Notes: generated by a model not told the origin, from the letters alone. Shown: positions 52,449 through 62,524, counted from the stretch's first letter. The stretch: 64,000 nucleotides of DNA from Salifodinibacter halophilus (GCA_012999515.1 JABEEB010000001.1:2108001-2172000); one strand, 5' to 3'. Numbers and translations: made by a program.

Positions 52449-52533
52449 GCCGACGTGGTGGAATTGGTAGACACGCTGTCTTGAGGAGGCAGTAGCGCAA
52501 GCTGTGCCGGTTCGAGTCCGGCCGTCGGCACCA
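52449..52533 (+). tRNA. tRNA-Leu (anticodon GAG)
   Basis: Type II tRNA. The acceptor GCCGACG pairs with CGTCGGC; the discriminator is A with encoded CCA (52531-52533). The anticodon loop TTGAGGA between CTGTC and GGCAG gives GAG, reading CUC and CUU. It follows secG directly, like leuU of Escherichia coli. 85 bases. Confidence 0.97.
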
Positions 52534-52552
52534 ATTTTTGCTTGATTTTTCG

Positions 52553-52581
52553 TTGCTAATTGGGCGACGCTAAGTTACACT
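52553..52581 (+). promoter_or_regulatory. Candidate promoter of tRNA-fMet
   Basis: TTGCTA (52553-52558), 17 bases, TACACT (52576-52581), 13 bases before the tRNA 5' end. Box spacing is ideal, so the initiator tRNA can be made independently of secG and tRNA-Leu. Confidence 0.6.
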
Positions 52582-52594
52582 ACTAACGATCGGG

Positions 52595-52671
52595 TGCGGG
52601 GTGGAGCAGTCTGGCAGCTCGTCGGGCTCATAACCCGAAGGTCGCAGGTTCGAATCCTGCCCCCGCTACCA
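52595..52671 (+). tRNA. Initiator tRNA-fMet (anticodon CAT)
   Basis: The anticodon stem has the three G-C pairs (GGG and CCC) around CTCATAA that mark initiators, and the first acceptor position is unpaired: T1 opposite T72, while positions 2-7 pair fully (GCGGGG with CCCCGC). The discriminator is A and CCA is encoded. Escherichia coli has C1-A72 here. It precedes rimP-nusA-infB, as metY does. Confidence 0.96.
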
Positions 52672-52686
52672 ACTTGATGTTGAAGA

Positions 52687-52710
52687 AAGCCCCGATCACG
52701 GGGCTTTTTT
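52687..52710 (+). terminator. Intrinsic terminator after tRNA-fMet
   Basis: AAGCCCCG, loop ATCA, CGGGGCTT, then further T residues; it ends 20 bases before the rimP start. It likely sets the ratio of tRNA to downstream rimP-nusA-infB message. Confidence 0.9.
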
Positions 52711-52729
52711 CGTTGTGAGCCGGTGTTCC

Positions 52730-53188
52730 ATGGCGACGGATTTAAGTAAGCAATTGGCGCCGGTCCTGGCTGATCTCGGCTACGAGCTTTGGCATCTGGA
52801 ACCTGGTGCCGACGGGCAGTCTGACTTGCTGCGTGTCTATATCGATGCCGAGAACGGCATCGACGTCGACGACTGCGAAAAGGCCAGCCGCGAAATCGAT
52901 GCGACGTTAACCGTCGCTGGGTACAACTATGCGCTGGAGGTTTCGTCGCCGGGCGTCGAACGCCCGCTGGTGACCGGGTTGCATTTTCAGCGGTTTATTG
53001 GTGAGCGTGCGCGCGTGCGATGTTTTAGCCCTGTGGGCGGGCAGCGTCGGTTCTGTGGCTGGATTCGCAGCGTCGACGATGGGCGTTTGGGGATTGCCGA
53101 GGCTGACGAAACCGTCGAAATCGACTTGTCGAATATCGCCAAGGCGTATCTAGACCCGGAAGTTTGGCCGGACGGCTCGACGCATTGA
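52730..53188 (+). CDS. rimP: Ribosome maturation factor RimP
   Basis: Assists 30S subunit assembly. The 152-residue protein has LGYELWHLEPGADGQSDLLR, VYIDAENGIDVDDC and the strongly conserved LEVSSPGVERPL motif. The ATG at 52730 is preferred over the GTG at 52715. First protein gene of the rimP-nusA-infB-rbfA-truB run, 31 bases before nusA. Confidence 0.95.
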   Translation: MATDLSKQLAPVLADLGYELWHLEPGADGQSDLLRVYIDAENGIDVDDCEKASREIDATLTVAGYNYALEVSSPGVERPLVTGLHFQRFIGERARVRCFSPVGGQRRFCGWIRSVDDGRLGIAEADETVEIDLSNIAKAYLDPEVWPDGSTH

Positions 53189-53219
53189 TCCCCGTTTCCG
53201 ACAACCCGACATACTGTTT

Positions 53220-54743
53220 ATGAGCAAGAACGTACTGCTGGTCGCCGAGGCGGTCGCCAACGAGAAGGGCGTTGAGCGCCCGATCATATTTGAGGCTATT
53301 GAAGCCGCCCTCGAATCTGCCACCCGTAAGCTTTACGACGAAGACGTCGGCATCCGTGTGACGATCGATCAGGATACCGGCGACTACCGCACGTTTCGTT
53401 TCTGGGAGGTGTTAGAGCCGGGTGAAATCGATGCGGAGACTGGTGAGCCGCGTTTCATTGAATCGCCGGGCCGCGAGATTTCAGTGGAGCAAGCGCACGA
53501 GCACGATACGACACTCAGTGTCGGCGACGTTGTTGAGGAAGAAGTCGAGTCGATCGAGTTCGGTCGTATCGGTGCCCAAGCCGCCAAACAGGTCATCGTT
53601 CAGAAAGTGCGCGAGGCCGAGCGCGCGCAGATTGTCGAGCAGTATCGCGACCGCGTCGGCGAATTAATTACTGGCCTGGTCAAGCGTTTGGATAAAGGGT
53701 CGGTGATTCTGGATCTGGGCGGCAACGCGGAAGCGTTGATCCCGCGTGATCATCTGATCCCGCGCGAAACGATGCGGCCAGGCGACCGTGTGCGGGGCTT
53801 TTTATTCGACGTGCGCCCGGAACAGCGCGGCCCGCAGCTTTTTGTTTCGCGTACCCGGCCGGAATTTCTGGTCGAGCTGTTCAAGCTGGAGGTGCCAGAA
53901 GTCGGGCAGGGGCTTATCGAGTTGCGCGGCGCTGCCCGCGACCCGGGCTTGCGCGCCAAGATTTCGGTTCAGGCCAAAGATCGGCGTATCGACCCGGTCG
54001 GCGCTTGTGTCGGTATGCGGGGCTCGCGTGTGCAGAGCGTATCCAACGAATTGGTCGGCGAGCGCATCGACATCATCGTATGGGATGAGAATCCGGCCCA
54101 GTTTGTTATCAATGCCATGGCGCCTGCCGATATTGAATCCATCGTTCTGGACGAGGATTCCGGTAGCATGGATCTGGCGGTCACCGAGGAATCTCTGGCC
54201 AAAGCGATCGGCCGCGGCGGACAAAATATTCGTCTTGCCTCAAATCTGACCGAATGGCAGCTGAATGTCATGACGCTCGAGGACGCAGACGCGAAAAGCG
54301 AGTCTGAATCGCGTGAGCTCCAGGAGCATTTCCAGACCGATCTGGATGTTGACGCCGAAGTGGCAGCCATTCTGGTTCAGGAAGGCTTCACGACGACCGA
54401 AGAAGTCGCCTACGTGCCGCCCTCGGAATTACTGACGGTCGAGGAATTCGACGAAGATGTTGTTGAGGAGCTGCGTAATCGCGCGCGTGACTGTCTGTTG
54501 TCGCGGGCGATCTCGAGCGCAGAAGGCGCAGGTGAAGGCGAGCCGGCTGATAGTCTGCTGCAAGTCGACGGCATCGACGACAATCTGGGGCGCGAACTGG
54601 CCGGTCACGGCGTGCAGACGCGCGATGATTTGGCCGAGCTGGATGTCGAGGAACTTCAGGAATATATTGAGATCGACAACGAGCGCGCGGCGGCACTGAT
54701 CATGGCCGCTCGGGCACACTGGTTTGAAGCGACTGATTCCTAA
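53220..54743 (+). CDS. nusA: Transcription termination/antitermination protein NusA
   Basis: RNA polymerase-associated factor for pausing, termination and rRNA antitermination. The 507-residue protein has the N-terminal polymerase-binding domain (about 1-130), S1 domain (about 135-200), two KH domains (RRIDPVGACVGMRGSRVQ and ESLAKAIGRGGQNIRLAS) and two acidic C-terminal repeats with helix-hairpin-helix-like segments. The full gammaproteobacterial form. infB follows after 85 bases. Confidence 0.97.
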   Translation: MSKNVLLVAEAVANEKGVERPIIFEAIEAALESATRKLYDEDVGIRVTIDQDTGDYRTFRFWEVLEPGEIDAETGEPRFIESPGREISVEQAHEHDTTLSVGDVVEEEVESIEFGRIGAQAAKQVIVQKVREAERAQIVEQYRDRVGELITGLVKRLDKGSVILDLGGNAEALIPRDHLIPRETMRPGDRVRGFLFDVRPEQRGPQLFVSRTRPEFLVELFKLEVPEVGQGLIELRGAARDPGLRAKISVQAKDRRIDPVGACVGMRGSRVQSVSNELVGERIDIIVWDENPAQFVINAMAPADIESIVLDEDSGSMDLAVTEESLAKAIGRGGQNIRLASNLTEWQLNVMTLEDADAKSESESRELQEHFQTDLDVDAEVAAILVQEGFTTTEEVAYVPPSELLTVEEFDEDVVEELRNRARDCLLSRAISSAEGAGEGEPADSLLQVDGIDDNLGRELAGHGVQTRDDLAELDVEELQEYIEIDNERAAALIMAARAHWFEATDS

Positions 54744-54828
54744 AAGGTCGGTCGGGCAACCAAGGCAAATGAACAGTCGTAGTAACGCCGGTCGATAAAC
54801 GGGCCGGCGGCGACGGAGAAAGCGAAAT

Positions 54829-57618
54829 ATGGCGGATACCACAGTCAACGATCTGGCAAACGAAGTCGGCATACCGGTCGAGCGGCTGGTCACACGGCTT
54901 GCAGATGCTGGTGTTGACGCCAGTCAGGGAACCGACGTCATCAGCGGTGAGGACAAGCTCAAACTCTTGCGGCATCTGCGTGATGCGGGCAGTGGGGGCG
55001 CCCGGAAGTCCGGCGGCACCTTGAGTGCCGGAAGCCGCGGTACGGTCTCGGTCCAGCGTCGCTCCAACTCGGAGATGACGGTCAATACTGGGCGTGGCAG
55101 CGATCGGGGCCGGACTGTCAATGTCGAAGTGCGCAAGCGTCGGACTTACGCTGGCCGGTCGCAGGCCGGCGAGGCTGAGCCAGGCCCCGAGGCAGATGAA
55201 TCGGCGCCGGCAGCCGAAACGCAGGCGCCCACTGAGGCCCCGGAGCCGGACGCGCCGACAACAGGTGAGGCGCCGGTTAGCGCCGAAACCGTGGAAACCG
55301 CCGCCGACGCCGAGATCGAAGCAGAATCGACATCGACGGAGTCCGAGACGCCGGCGGATGCGTCGAGCGAACAGGCCGGGGCGGATCAGGAAGACGTCGG
55401 CGAGCCGGTTGACTCGGAGCCCGAGCTCGAAGCCGAGCCCGCTCCCGAACCTGAGTCGGCACCGGTGTCCGAGCCCGAGTCGACGTCGGCCTCGTCCGAG
55501 ACTGCTTCGAAAACTGAGGCAGCCAGCGATGCTGGAAAGACGGCCGCGGGCAATACTGCGGCTGACAACCAGCAGCCAGCAGGCGGTGGCCGTCGCCGCG
55601 ACGCGGCACGCTCGCGCGCTCAGGAGAATCTGGAACGCGCGGCCAAAAGCCACGGTCGCACCGAAGCCGATGCCAAACGCGATAGCGAGCGCAAGAACCG
55701 GCGTGAGCTGCATGTGGCTGATGAAAAACGTGGTCAGCGACGCTCGAAGTCGAACCGTCGTGGCGGTAATCGGTCACGGCAAGTCAATATGTCGAACGAG
55801 CACGGGTTCGAGCGGCCAACCGCACCGGTGGTGCGCGATATCGAGATTCCCGAGACCATTACGGTGGCCGATCTGGCCCAATCCATGGCGGTCAAAAGCG
55901 GCGAGCTTTTGAAACGCATGATGAAGCTCGGTGTCATGGCCACCATTAACCAAACCGTGGATCAGGAAACGGCCACGATCCTGGTCGAGGAAATGGGGCA
56001 TACCCCCAAGCCGGTCGCCTCCGAATCCGCCGAGGACACCCTGTTGGAAGCGGTGCGTTCCAAGGAGCAACAAGCCGAGCAACAGCCGCGGGCGCCGGTG
56101 GTCACGATCATGGGGCACGTCGACCACGGAAAGACATCGTTATTGGATTATATCCGCCGCACGCGGGTAACAGCCGGCGAGTCCGGCGGTATTACGCAGC
56201 ATATCGGTGCCTATCACGTCGAACACGATAAGGGCGCGATAACCTTTATCGACACGCCAGGCCACGCAGCCTTTACCAAGATGCGGGCACGTGGTGCCGA
56301 GACCACCGATGTCGCCATTCTCATCGTAGCTGCCGATGATGGCGTCATGCCGCAAACCCGCGAATCCATCGAGCACGCACGCGCGGCCGACGTGCCGATG
56401 GTGGTCGCCGTCACCAAATCGGATCTGGACAGCGCTGACTCCGACAAGGTCAAAAGTGGGTTGTCAGCCGAAAACATCATCCCCGAAGAATGGGGCGGTG
56501 AGACCCAGGTGGTCGAAGTCTCGTCGGAGACCGGGGCTGGTGTCGATGATCTGCTGGATGCGGTTACGGTACAGGCCGAGCTCGCCGAATTGGCGGCGCC
56601 GGTGGACGTGCCGGCACGTGGCACGGTCATCGAATCGAGTCTGGAAAAAGGCCGTGGCTCGGTGGCGACGATCCTGGTGCAGGCGGGCACGCTGAAACGC
56701 GGTGACACTCTGTTGGCCGGGTCGCACCACGGCCGCGTCCGCGCGCTATTCGACGAGCGCGGTGACCAGATCAAGAGCGCGCGGCCGTCGATCCCGGTCG
56801 AGGTGCTCGGGTTGTCCGGTACGCCCGAAGCCGGCGACGACGCGTTCGTTGTCTCCGATGAAAAACGCGCCCGTGAAATCGCCGAGCAGCGCGATGATTC
56901 CCGGCGCGAGAACAAGCTTGCCCGTCAGCAGGCCGCGCGGCTGGACGAGGTCTTTTCTACCATTGGTGGTGAGAGCTCGGCCGAAACCAAGGATCTGAAC
57001 CTGATCGTTAAAGGCGATGTGCAGGGCAGCGTGGAAGCGTTGATCGAATCGCTGCACAACATCCCGGCGCGTGAAGTCAAAATCCGCATCGTTGGCAGCG
57101 GAGTCGGCGGTATCAGTGAGTCCGACATCGAACTGGCGAGTGCGTCGAGCGCAATCATCATCGGCTTCAACGTTCGTGCGGACGCCAAAGCCAAGAAGCT
57201 GATGCGCGACAGTGAAGTCGATGTGCGCTACTACAGCGTTATCTATGAAGCCATCGAGGATGTGACAGCCGCGATCAACGGTCTGCTCGGTACCGAACTG
57301 CGCGAAGAAATCATCGGCGTGGCTGGTGTGCGTAATGTCTTCCGCTCGTCCAAGCTCGGTGCTGTCGCCGGTTGTTTGGTCGAGGATGGGGCGGTCGTAC
57401 GCTCGCAACCGATCCGCGTGCTGCGCAATAACACCGTCGTCTATGAGGGTGAGTTGGAATCGTTGCGGCGTCACAAGGACGACGTCGAACGCGTCGAAGC
57501 TGGCACCGAATGCGGTATCGGTGTGAAGAACTATAACGATATTCAGCCAGGTGACCAGATTGAGGTCTACGAACGGACCGAAGTCCAGCGCTCGGTGGGA
57601 GCGCCGGAGTCTGCCTGA
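54829..57618 (+). CDS. infB: Translation initiation factor IF-2
   Basis: GTPase that brings fMet-tRNA to the 30S subunit. The 929-residue protein starts with the small IF2-N domain ([16 protein letters not shown]), then a long low-complexity segment (about 100-265) very rich in Glu, Ala, Pro and Ser, a basic stretch, a second IF2-N domain and the GTPase core: [15 protein letters not shown] (G1), DTPGHAAF (G3) and TKSD (G4). The C-terminal IF2 domains are complete. The acidic insert fits a salt-adapted proteome. An internal start (IF2-beta) is possible but not located. Confidence 0.97.
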   Translation: MADTTVNDLANEVGIPVERLVTRLADAGVDASQGTDVISGEDKLKLLRHLRDAGSGGARKSGGTLSAGSRGTVSVQRRSNSEMTVNTGRGSDRGRTVNVEVRKRRTYAGRSQAGEAEPGPEADESAPAAETQAPTEAPEPDAPTTGEAPVSAETVETAADAEIEAESTSTESETPADASSEQAGADQEDVGEPVDSEPELEAEPAPEPESAPVSEPESTSASSETASKTEAASDAGKTAAGNTAADNQQPAGGGRRRDAARSRAQENLERAAKSHGRTEADAKRDSERKNRRELHVADEKRGQRRSKSNRRGGNRSRQVNMSNEHGFERPTAPVVRDIEIPETITVADLAQSMAVKSGELLKRMMKLGVMATINQTVDQETATILVEEMGHTPKPVASESAEDTLLEAVRSKEQQAEQQPRAPVVTIMGHVDHGKTSLLDYIRRTRVTAGESGGITQHIGAYHVEHDKGAITFIDTPGHAAFTKMRARGAETTDVAILIVAADDGVMPQTRESIEHARAADVPMVVAVTKSDLDSADSDKVKSGLSAENIIPEEWGGETQVVEVSSETGAGVDDLLDAVTVQAELAELAAPVDVPARGTVIESSLEKGRGSVATILVQAGTLKRGDTLLAGSHHGRVRALFDERGDQIKSARPSIPVEVLGLSGTPEAGDDAFVVSDEKRAREIAEQRDDSRRENKLARQQAARLDEVFSTIGGESSAETKDLNLIVKGDVQGSVEALIESLHNIPAREVKIRIVGSGVGGISESDIELASASSAIIIGFNVRADAKAKKLMRDSEVDVRYYSVIYEAIEDVTAAINGLLGTELREEIIGVAGVRNVFRSSKLGAVAGCLVEDGAVVRSQPIRVLRNNTVVYEGELESLRRHKDDVERVEAGTECGIGVKNYNDIQPGDQIEVYERTEVQRSVGAPESA

Positions 57619-57669
57619 TGACGAGGTGTCGCTGGGGCAGTGATTCGTTGATGGCTTGGCTAGTCGGGG

Positions 57670-58095
57670 GTGGTCATCTTGGCACGCGATGATAGTCGGC
57701 CGGTGCGGATCGCTGCGGCCATTCGTCGTGAACTGGGTGAGTTGATCGCCACCGAGGTCAAAGACCCGCGTGTTTCACTCGCAACCGTGACCGATGTCGA
57801 ATTAAGCGACGACCTCGGCCACGCACGCGTATTCATCTCAAGCCTGGATGTGGTTTCCGAGACCGATCGCGTAGATGAGATCGTCACTGGGCTCCAAGCA
57901 GCGACGGGCTTTTTCAAAAAACGGTTGAATGCGCGCCTGCGCTTACGCGTTGTGCCGCAACTGCGATTTATCGCGGATACCACCGAGCGCAACGCGCAGA
58001 CCCTTGATCGTCTGATCGAGGGCGCAGTTGCCTCCGATCGCGCCAGCGCGGCCGAAGGTGACGACGAGCGCAGCGATTCCGACGACAACGCCTGA
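57670..58095 (+). CDS. rbfA: Ribosome-binding factor A
   Basis: Binds free 30S subunits and helps process 16S rRNA. The 141-residue KH-type protein has RIAAAIRRELGELIATEVKDPR and the RLRLRVVPQLRFIADTTERNAQTLDRLI helix in two pieces, both typical. The acidic tail (about 118-141) is longer than usual. A GTG at 57670 or TTG at 57679 is the start; the usual family start cannot decide between them. truB follows after 8 bases. Confidence 0.94.
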   Translation: MVILARDDSRPVRIAAAIRRELGELIATEVKDPRVSLATVTDVELSDDLGHARVFISSLDVVSETDRVDEIVTGLQAATGFFKKRLNARLRLRVVPQLRFIADTTERNAQTLDRLIEGAVASDRASAAEGDDERSDSDDNA

Positions 58096-58103
58096 ATCAG
58101 GGC

Positions 58104-59036
58104 ATGCCCCGTCGTCGCAAGGGCGCCGCTATCGACGGCGTGTTTCTGCTGGATAAGGCACAGGGCGTATCGTCGAATAACGCATTGCAACAGGTGCGTC
58201 ACACGCTGAGCGCTCAAAAAGCCGGCCATACTGGCAGCCTTGACCCGCTAGCCACGGGCTTGTTGCCGATCTGTCTCGGCGAGGCCACGAAAGTCGCTGG
58301 CCATCTATTGGATGCACCGAAATCGTACCGTGTCACGGCTGCGATTGGTGCGGCTACCGACACCGGCGACGCCGAGGGTCGCACGCTCGAGCAAAGTGCG
58401 ACTGATTTGCCCGATAACGACACTGTTGATGCGGCTTTATCCCATTTTGTTGGCGATCAATACCAGATACCGCCAATGTATTCGGCACTGAAACACCACG
58501 GACGCCCCCTGTACGAATATGCGCGGGCGGGTCAGACCGTGCCCCGCGAAGCACGCCCGGTTCGCGTCGAACGTTTGACGCGAATCGCGGCGGGCAATGG
58601 TGAGCTCGAGCTCGCGCTCGATGTCTCGGCAGGCACTTATGTGCGCCAACTCGTAGCCGATATTGCCGTGGCGCTTGGTCGCGTTGCCCATGTAACTGCG
58701 TTGCGACGCGTTTCTGTCGGCGCTCTGGGGTGTATCGAGCAGCCGATGAACCCGATTGAAACGTTGCGACAACATGTCGCGAACGACGGCGATGCTTCCG
58801 AGCATCTGGTTGGCTTGTCGGCGCTGCTGGCCGATTGGCCGGCTGCTACACTGGATGAGCGCGATGCACACCGGCTCGTCAATGGTGGCCGGATTGCGAT
58901 GCGAAATCCGGTGACCGACGACCCATCGGCACTTTGTCGTGTTCATGACGCGACAGGGGGATTGATTGCGATCGGCGCTTGCTCTGAGCAAGGCGTGCTG
59001 CAGCCAAAACGTGTTTTCGTCCGTCCGCAGTCTTGA
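58104..59036 (+). CDS. truB: tRNA pseudouridine-55 synthase
   Basis: Makes pseudouridine 55 in the T loop of tRNAs. The 310-residue protein has GVFLLDKAQGVSSN, the catalytic-Asp motif GHTGSLDPLATGLLP, YQIPPMYSALKHHG and the PUA-like C-terminus. The rbfA-truB-rpsO-pnp order is standard. About 360 gene-free bases separate it from rpsO. Confidence 0.96.
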   Translation: MPRRRKGAAIDGVFLLDKAQGVSSNNALQQVRHTLSAQKAGHTGSLDPLATGLLPICLGEATKVAGHLLDAPKSYRVTAAIGAATDTGDAEGRTLEQSATDLPDNDTVDAALSHFVGDQYQIPPMYSALKHHGRPLYEYARAGQTVPREARPVRVERLTRIAAGNGELELALDVSAGTYVRQLVADIAVALGRVAHVTALRRVSVGALGCIEQPMNPIETLRQHVANDGDASEHLVGLSALLADWPAATLDERDAHRLVNGGRIAMRNPVTDDPSALCRVHDATGGLIAIGACSEQGVLQPKRVFVRPQS

Positions 59037-59224
59037 GTAGGCCGGGGTGGATGTTGCTTTTACATGCCTAGCTGCGATGCGCGAAAATGTGTCGCGTTGG
59101 CGGCAGGCATACGCGGCTGCAACCATTAGCCATGCGTGATTGGCGCGACGTCAGTCGCCAACTTCGAGGGCGGAGGCGCCACGGTCTGCTCACTGAGCCT
59201 GGCAACGGGCGATGTGCCGGGCGG

Positions 59225-59253
59225 TTGTCCACAAGCGCTCGAACAGGCAAAAT
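59225..59253 (+). promoter_or_regulatory. Candidate rpsO promoter
   Basis: TTGTCC (59225-59230), 17 bases, CAAAAT (59248-59253), about 140 bases before rpsO. Ideal spacing, moderate box matches. Confidence 0.4.
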
Positions 59254-59287
59254 AACAGTTTAATTCGGCGGGGCGTGCCGGCGGTCG

Positions 59288-59339
59288 GGCTTTTTCTTGA
59301 AACGCGACGAGCTTTTCACTCGCGGCTCAGGAAAAAGCC
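59288..59339 (+). promoter_or_regulatory. Structured 5' leader of rpsO
   Basis: Outer arms GGCTTTTTC (59288-59296) and GAAAAAGCC (59331-59339) are perfectly complementary and enclose a second stem built from CGC/GCG and GAG/CTC around CTTTTCA. A short CTG-CGC/GCG-CAG hairpin follows at about 59343-59359. Ribosomal protein S15 represses its own mRNA through leader structures in several bacteria, so this is a candidate S15 site; alternatively it marks the end of truB transcripts. Confidence 0.45.
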
Positions 59340-59395
59340 GGTCTGGCGCTGTGGCGCAGTCTCGCGCGGGTTGGTAATAAACGGAGACAATATCT

Positions 59396-59665
59396 ATGGC
59401 GCTTTCGAGCGAGCAAAAAACTGCAGTCGTAGAGAAATACGGCCGCGACCGCAATGACACCGGGTCACCCGAAGTACAAATTGCGTTGCTGACAACGCGT
59501 ATCACCGAACTCGGTGGCCATTTCAACCAGCATAGCGGCGACCACCACTCGCGGCGTGGCCTGCTGAAAATGGTTAGCCAGCGCCGCAAGCTGCTGGACT
59601 ATGTCAAACGCAAGGACCAGAGCCGTTACCGGACTTTGATCAAGGATCTCGGGCTGCGGCGCTAA
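59396..59665 (+). CDS. rpsO: 30S ribosomal protein S15
   Basis: Primary 16S rRNA-binding protein of the central domain. The 89-residue protein has the full four-helix layout with [35 protein letters not shown] and [18 protein letters not shown] ribosome-binding site lies ahead of the ATG. It is followed by a terminator and pnp, a pair kept in most proteobacteria. Confidence 0.98.
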   Translation: MALSSEQKTAVVEKYGRDRNDTGSPEVQIALLTTRITELGGHFNQHSGDHHSRRGLLKMVSQRRKLLDYVKRKDQSRYRTLIKDLGLRR

Positions 59666-59760
59666 TCCGGCGCCAGGGCTCTGGGTCGGAATCATTGCCA
59701 AGCCGTTGTCGTTGGTTCGACCACGGGCCGCATGCGGCGCGGCTAGCAAAAATAGTATGC

Positions 59761-59798
59761 AAAAAAGCGCCCCGCGCATTCGCCGGTGGCGCTTTTTT
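59761..59798 (+). terminator. Intrinsic terminator between rpsO and pnp
   Basis: Perfect 11-base arms AAAAAAGCGCC and GGCGCTTTTTT around a 16-base loop. The T-run follows the stem in both directions. It ends 28 bases before the pnp start; partial read-through into pnp is expected, as in Escherichia coli. Confidence 0.9.
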
Positions 59799-59826
59799 GT
59801 ATGAAACGAAGTAGGAAGAAGAGATA

Positions 59827-61932
59827 GTGAACGAAACAAGTAAGCAAAGTTTTGAGTTTGGTGGCCAAACGGTCACTTTGGAAACCGGTCGTATGGCCAA
59901 GCAGGCTGACGCGGCTGTGATGGTTAGCATGGGCGATACGCTCGTCCTGGTGACGGCCGTTGGCAAAAAACAGGCGGCGCCGAATGCGGCGTTTTTCCCG
60001 CTGACCGTCAATTATCAGGAGCGCACCTACGCCGGTGGCAAGATCCCGGGTGGATTTTTCAAGCGGGAAGGCCGGCCGAGCGAAGCTGAAACGCTGACCT
60101 GTCGGCTCATCGACCGTCCGATTCGGCCGCTGTTCCCGGACGGTTTCTATAACGAAGTCCAGATCATCGCCACTGTCATGTCGCTCGATCCCGAAATCGA
60201 TGCCGATGTCCCGGCCATGATCGGCGCCTCGGCCGCCCTGTCGCTATCGGGCATGCCGTTCGCCGGACCGATCGGTGGTTGCCGGGTCGGCTATGCCGAC
60301 GGCGACTACATTCTGAACCCGAGTGCCACCCAGTTGGCGACCAGCGAACTCAATCTCGTCGTGGCAGGCACCGACGACGCGGTCTTGATGGTCGAGTCGG
60401 AAGCAAGCCAGTTGAGCGAAGAGGCCATGCTGGGCGCCGTTCTTTTCGGCCATGATCAACTCCAGGCTGCCATTGATGCCATCAATAAGCTGACAAGCGA
60501 AGCTGGCAAGCCCGCGTGGGATTGGCAGCCGCCGGAAACCGACGCGGCGTTGAGCGAACGCGTGGCCGACCATGTTCGTGACAGCGTCGCGGCGGCCTAT
60601 CAGATTGCCGACAAGCAGGATCGCCAAGCGCGAATCGACGAGATCAAGCAAGACGCGGTGGCTCAATTCGCGGGCGAAGATGCCGACGCCGAGGCGACCG
60701 TCAAGGCCGCGCTCGGCGATGTTGAGAAAAAGACGGTGCGCTCGCGGGTTCTAAACGGCGAACCCCGCATCGACGGCCGCGATACGCGCAGTGTGCGGCC
60801 GATCGAAGTCGAGACCGGCGTGCTGCCGCGTACCCACGGGTCGGCGCTTTTCACGCGCGGCGAGACCCAGGCCCTGGTTGTCACTACGCTGGGCACCGGG
60901 CGCGATGCGCAGATGATCGACGCGGTCGCCGGCAAGTACGACGAGCCGTTCATGCTGCATTACAACTTCCCACCGTACTGCGTCGGTGAAGCTGGTTTCA
61001 TGGGTGCGCCCAAGCGTCGCGAGATCGGCCACGGCAAGCTCGCCAAGCGCGGTATCGCCGGGGCCTTGCCGGACTTGGAGAAGGAATTCCCCTACGTGTT
61101 GCGTGTGGTCTCGGAGATCACCGAATCCAATGGCTCGTCGTCGATGGCTTCGGTCTGCGGCACCAGTCTGGCGCTCATGGATGCCGGAGTGCCGACTAAA
61201 GCGCCGGTCGCCGGTGTGGCCATGGGTCTGATCAAGGAAGATGACAAGTTCGCAGTGTTGACCGATATCCTCGGCGACGAAGATCATCTTGGCGATATGG
61301 ACTTCAAGGTGGCCGGTTCCAAGAACGGCATCACGGCGCTGCAGATGGACATCAAGATCGGCGGCATCACCCGCGAGATCATGGAAGCTGCGCTGGAACA
61401 GGCGCGCGAGGGTCGGTTGCATATCCTCGGCGAGATGGAACAGGCAATCGATCAGCCGCGTCAGGAAGTGTCCGAGTGGGCGCCACGTATCACCGACATG
61501 AAGATCGACAGCGAAAAGATTCGTGACGTGATCGGCAAAGGCGGTGCCACGATTCGCAGTATCACGGAAGAAACCGGCGCCAATGTGGACATCGAGGACG
61601 ATGGCACGGTGCATATTTCGGCGGTCGACAAATCGGCGGCCGACGCCGCGATCAAGCGGATTGAAGACATTACCCGCGATATCGAAGCCGGTCAGGTCTA
61701 CGAAGGTGAAGTCGTTCGCATTGTCGACTTTGGCGCGTTCGTCAACCTCGTGCCCGGTCGCGACGGGTTGGTGCATATCTCGCAGATTGCCCAGCACCGC
61801 GTCGAGAATGTGACCGACGAGCTAAGCGAAGGTCAGACTGTTCAGGTCAAGGTGCTGGAGGTCGATCGGCAGGGCAAGATTCGCCTTTCGATCAAGGCTC
61901 TTGAGGAGTCGGTAGAAGCCGAGTCTGAATAG
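59827..61932 (+). CDS. pnp: Polyribonucleotide nucleotidyltransferase (PNPase)
   Basis: 3'-to-5' phosphorolytic RNase and degradosome component. The 701-residue protein has two RNase PH domains (first with [20 protein letters not shown], second with [17 protein letters not shown]), the helical linker, a KH domain ([16 protein letters not shown]) and an S1 domain ([18 protein letters not shown]). The start is GTG at 59827, preceded by GAAGAAGAGA. It converges with phaR across a 13-base palindrome. Confidence 0.97.
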   Translation: MNETSKQSFEFGGQTVTLETGRMAKQADAAVMVSMGDTLVLVTAVGKKQAAPNAAFFPLTVNYQERTYAGGKIPGGFFKREGRPSEAETLTCRLIDRPIRPLFPDGFYNEVQIIATVMSLDPEIDADVPAMIGASAALSLSGMPFAGPIGGCRVGYADGDYILNPSATQLATSELNLVVAGTDDAVLMVESEASQLSEEAMLGAVLFGHDQLQAAIDAINKLTSEAGKPAWDWQPPETDAALSERVADHVRDSVAAAYQIADKQDRQARIDEIKQDAVAQFAGEDADAEATVKAALGDVEKKTVRSRVLNGEPRIDGRDTRSVRPIEVETGVLPRTHGSALFTRGETQALVVTTLGTGRDAQMIDAVAGKYDEPFMLHYNFPPYCVGEAGFMGAPKRREIGHGKLAKRGIAGALPDLEKEFPYVLRVVSEITESNGSSSMASVCGTSLALMDAGVPTKAPVAGVAMGLIKEDDKFAVLTDILGDEDHLGDMDFKVAGSKNGITALQMDIKIGGITREIMEAALEQAREGRLHILGEMEQAIDQPRQEVSEWAPRITDMKIDSEKIRDVIGKGGATIRSITEETGANVDIEDDGTVHISAVDKSAADAAIKRIEDITRDIEAGQVYEGEVVRIVDFGAFVNLVPGRDGLVHISQIAQHRVENVTDELSEGQTVQVKVLEVDRQGKIRLSIKALEESVEAESE

Positions 61933-61948
61933 ATAGTGACTCAACCGG

Positions 61949-61981
61949 CCGACGACGACGCGGTTTAGGCGTCGTCGTCGG
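61949..61981. repeat. 13-base perfect inverted repeat spanning the phaR stop codon
   Basis: Arms CCGACGACGACGC and GCGTCGTCGTCGG with the seven-base loop GGTTTAG. The phaR TAA stop (minus strand, 61965-61967) lies in the loop and the last phaR codons (Asp-Asp-Asp-Ala) form one arm. It lies between converging pnp and phaR; it can form a hairpin in either RNA but has no T-run. Confidence 0.8.
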
Positions 61982-62459
61982 TGCGGTTGCGTTCGTCCGC
62001 GGCATCGCGGCGCTGGCGAAGATTGGCCAGCACCTCGCGGCGGACATTTTTCCAGATCGGGCGCTGTAGCGGGGTCAGCTCGCGCAGCGCCGTGATCGGA
62101 TTGCTGACGTCCAGCATGGATTTCAAGCGACCGCGAAATTGCTGCTGTTGCTCGTTGAAGAAATCCAGCGAAAGCTCAAGATACGAGCTCATCGCACCCT
62201 GCATCGAATCACCATAGAATCGGATGATGTGGCGCAGGACCCGCGTGCGGAATATGGGATTGCTCCCTTCTTCCTGATCACTGATGATCTGTAGCAGGAT
62301 GCTGCGCGTGATATCGCGGCCGGAGCGTTTGTCGACCACGGTGAAGTCTTCGCCGGCGATCACAAGGCGCCGCACATCTTCCAGCGTGATATAACAACTC
62401 GAACCGGTGTCATACAGACGCCGGTTCGGGTATTTATTGATCAGTCGTAATGTGGCCAT
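61965..62459 (-). CDS. phaR: Polyhydroxyalkanoate synthesis repressor PhaR
   Basis: DNA- and PHA-binding repressor of phasin and PHA granule genes. The 164-residue protein has the PHB/PHA accumulation regulator domain (RLINKYPNRRLYDTGSSCYITLEDVR, given in two parts) and the adjacent FTVVDKRSGRDITRSILLQII segment, then the helical RTRVLRHIIRFYGDSMQ domain. No PHA synthase or phasin gene lies in the window; the 3-hydroxybutyrate dehydrogenase at 19840 is the only other PHA-linked gene. Confidence 0.93.
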   Translation of the reverse strand: MATLRLINKYPNRRLYDTGSSCYITLEDVRRLVIAGEDFTVVDKRSGRDITRSILLQIISDQEEGSNPIFRTRVLRHIIRFYGDSMQGAMSSYLELSLDFFNEQQQQFRGRLKSMLDVSNPITALRELTPLQRPIWKNVRREVLANLRQRRDAADERNRTDDDA

Positions 62460-62524
62460 GGCGCGTTGAAGCTGGCTCGGGTGAGACGCTGATCGGTCGC
62501 GCCTGGAAGAAGTGCGGTGACTGT

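Larger units (their letters stand above)
59037..59395. other. Gene-free rpsO upstream region
   Basis: 359 bases. No open frame was called. It holds a candidate promoter (59225-59253) and a structured leader (59288-59339); the part 59037-59220 shows nothing recognised. Confidence 0.5.

Noticed and set aside
54700-55713. 337-residue open frame antisense to the infB 5' part
   Set aside because: Produced by the Glu/Ala/Pro-rich low-complexity coding of IF-2; the translated product is an Arg/Leu/Gly-rich shadow.
60751-61797. 348-residue open frame antisense to pnp
   Set aside because: Shadow of the pnp coding strand; no start signal and no domain signature.
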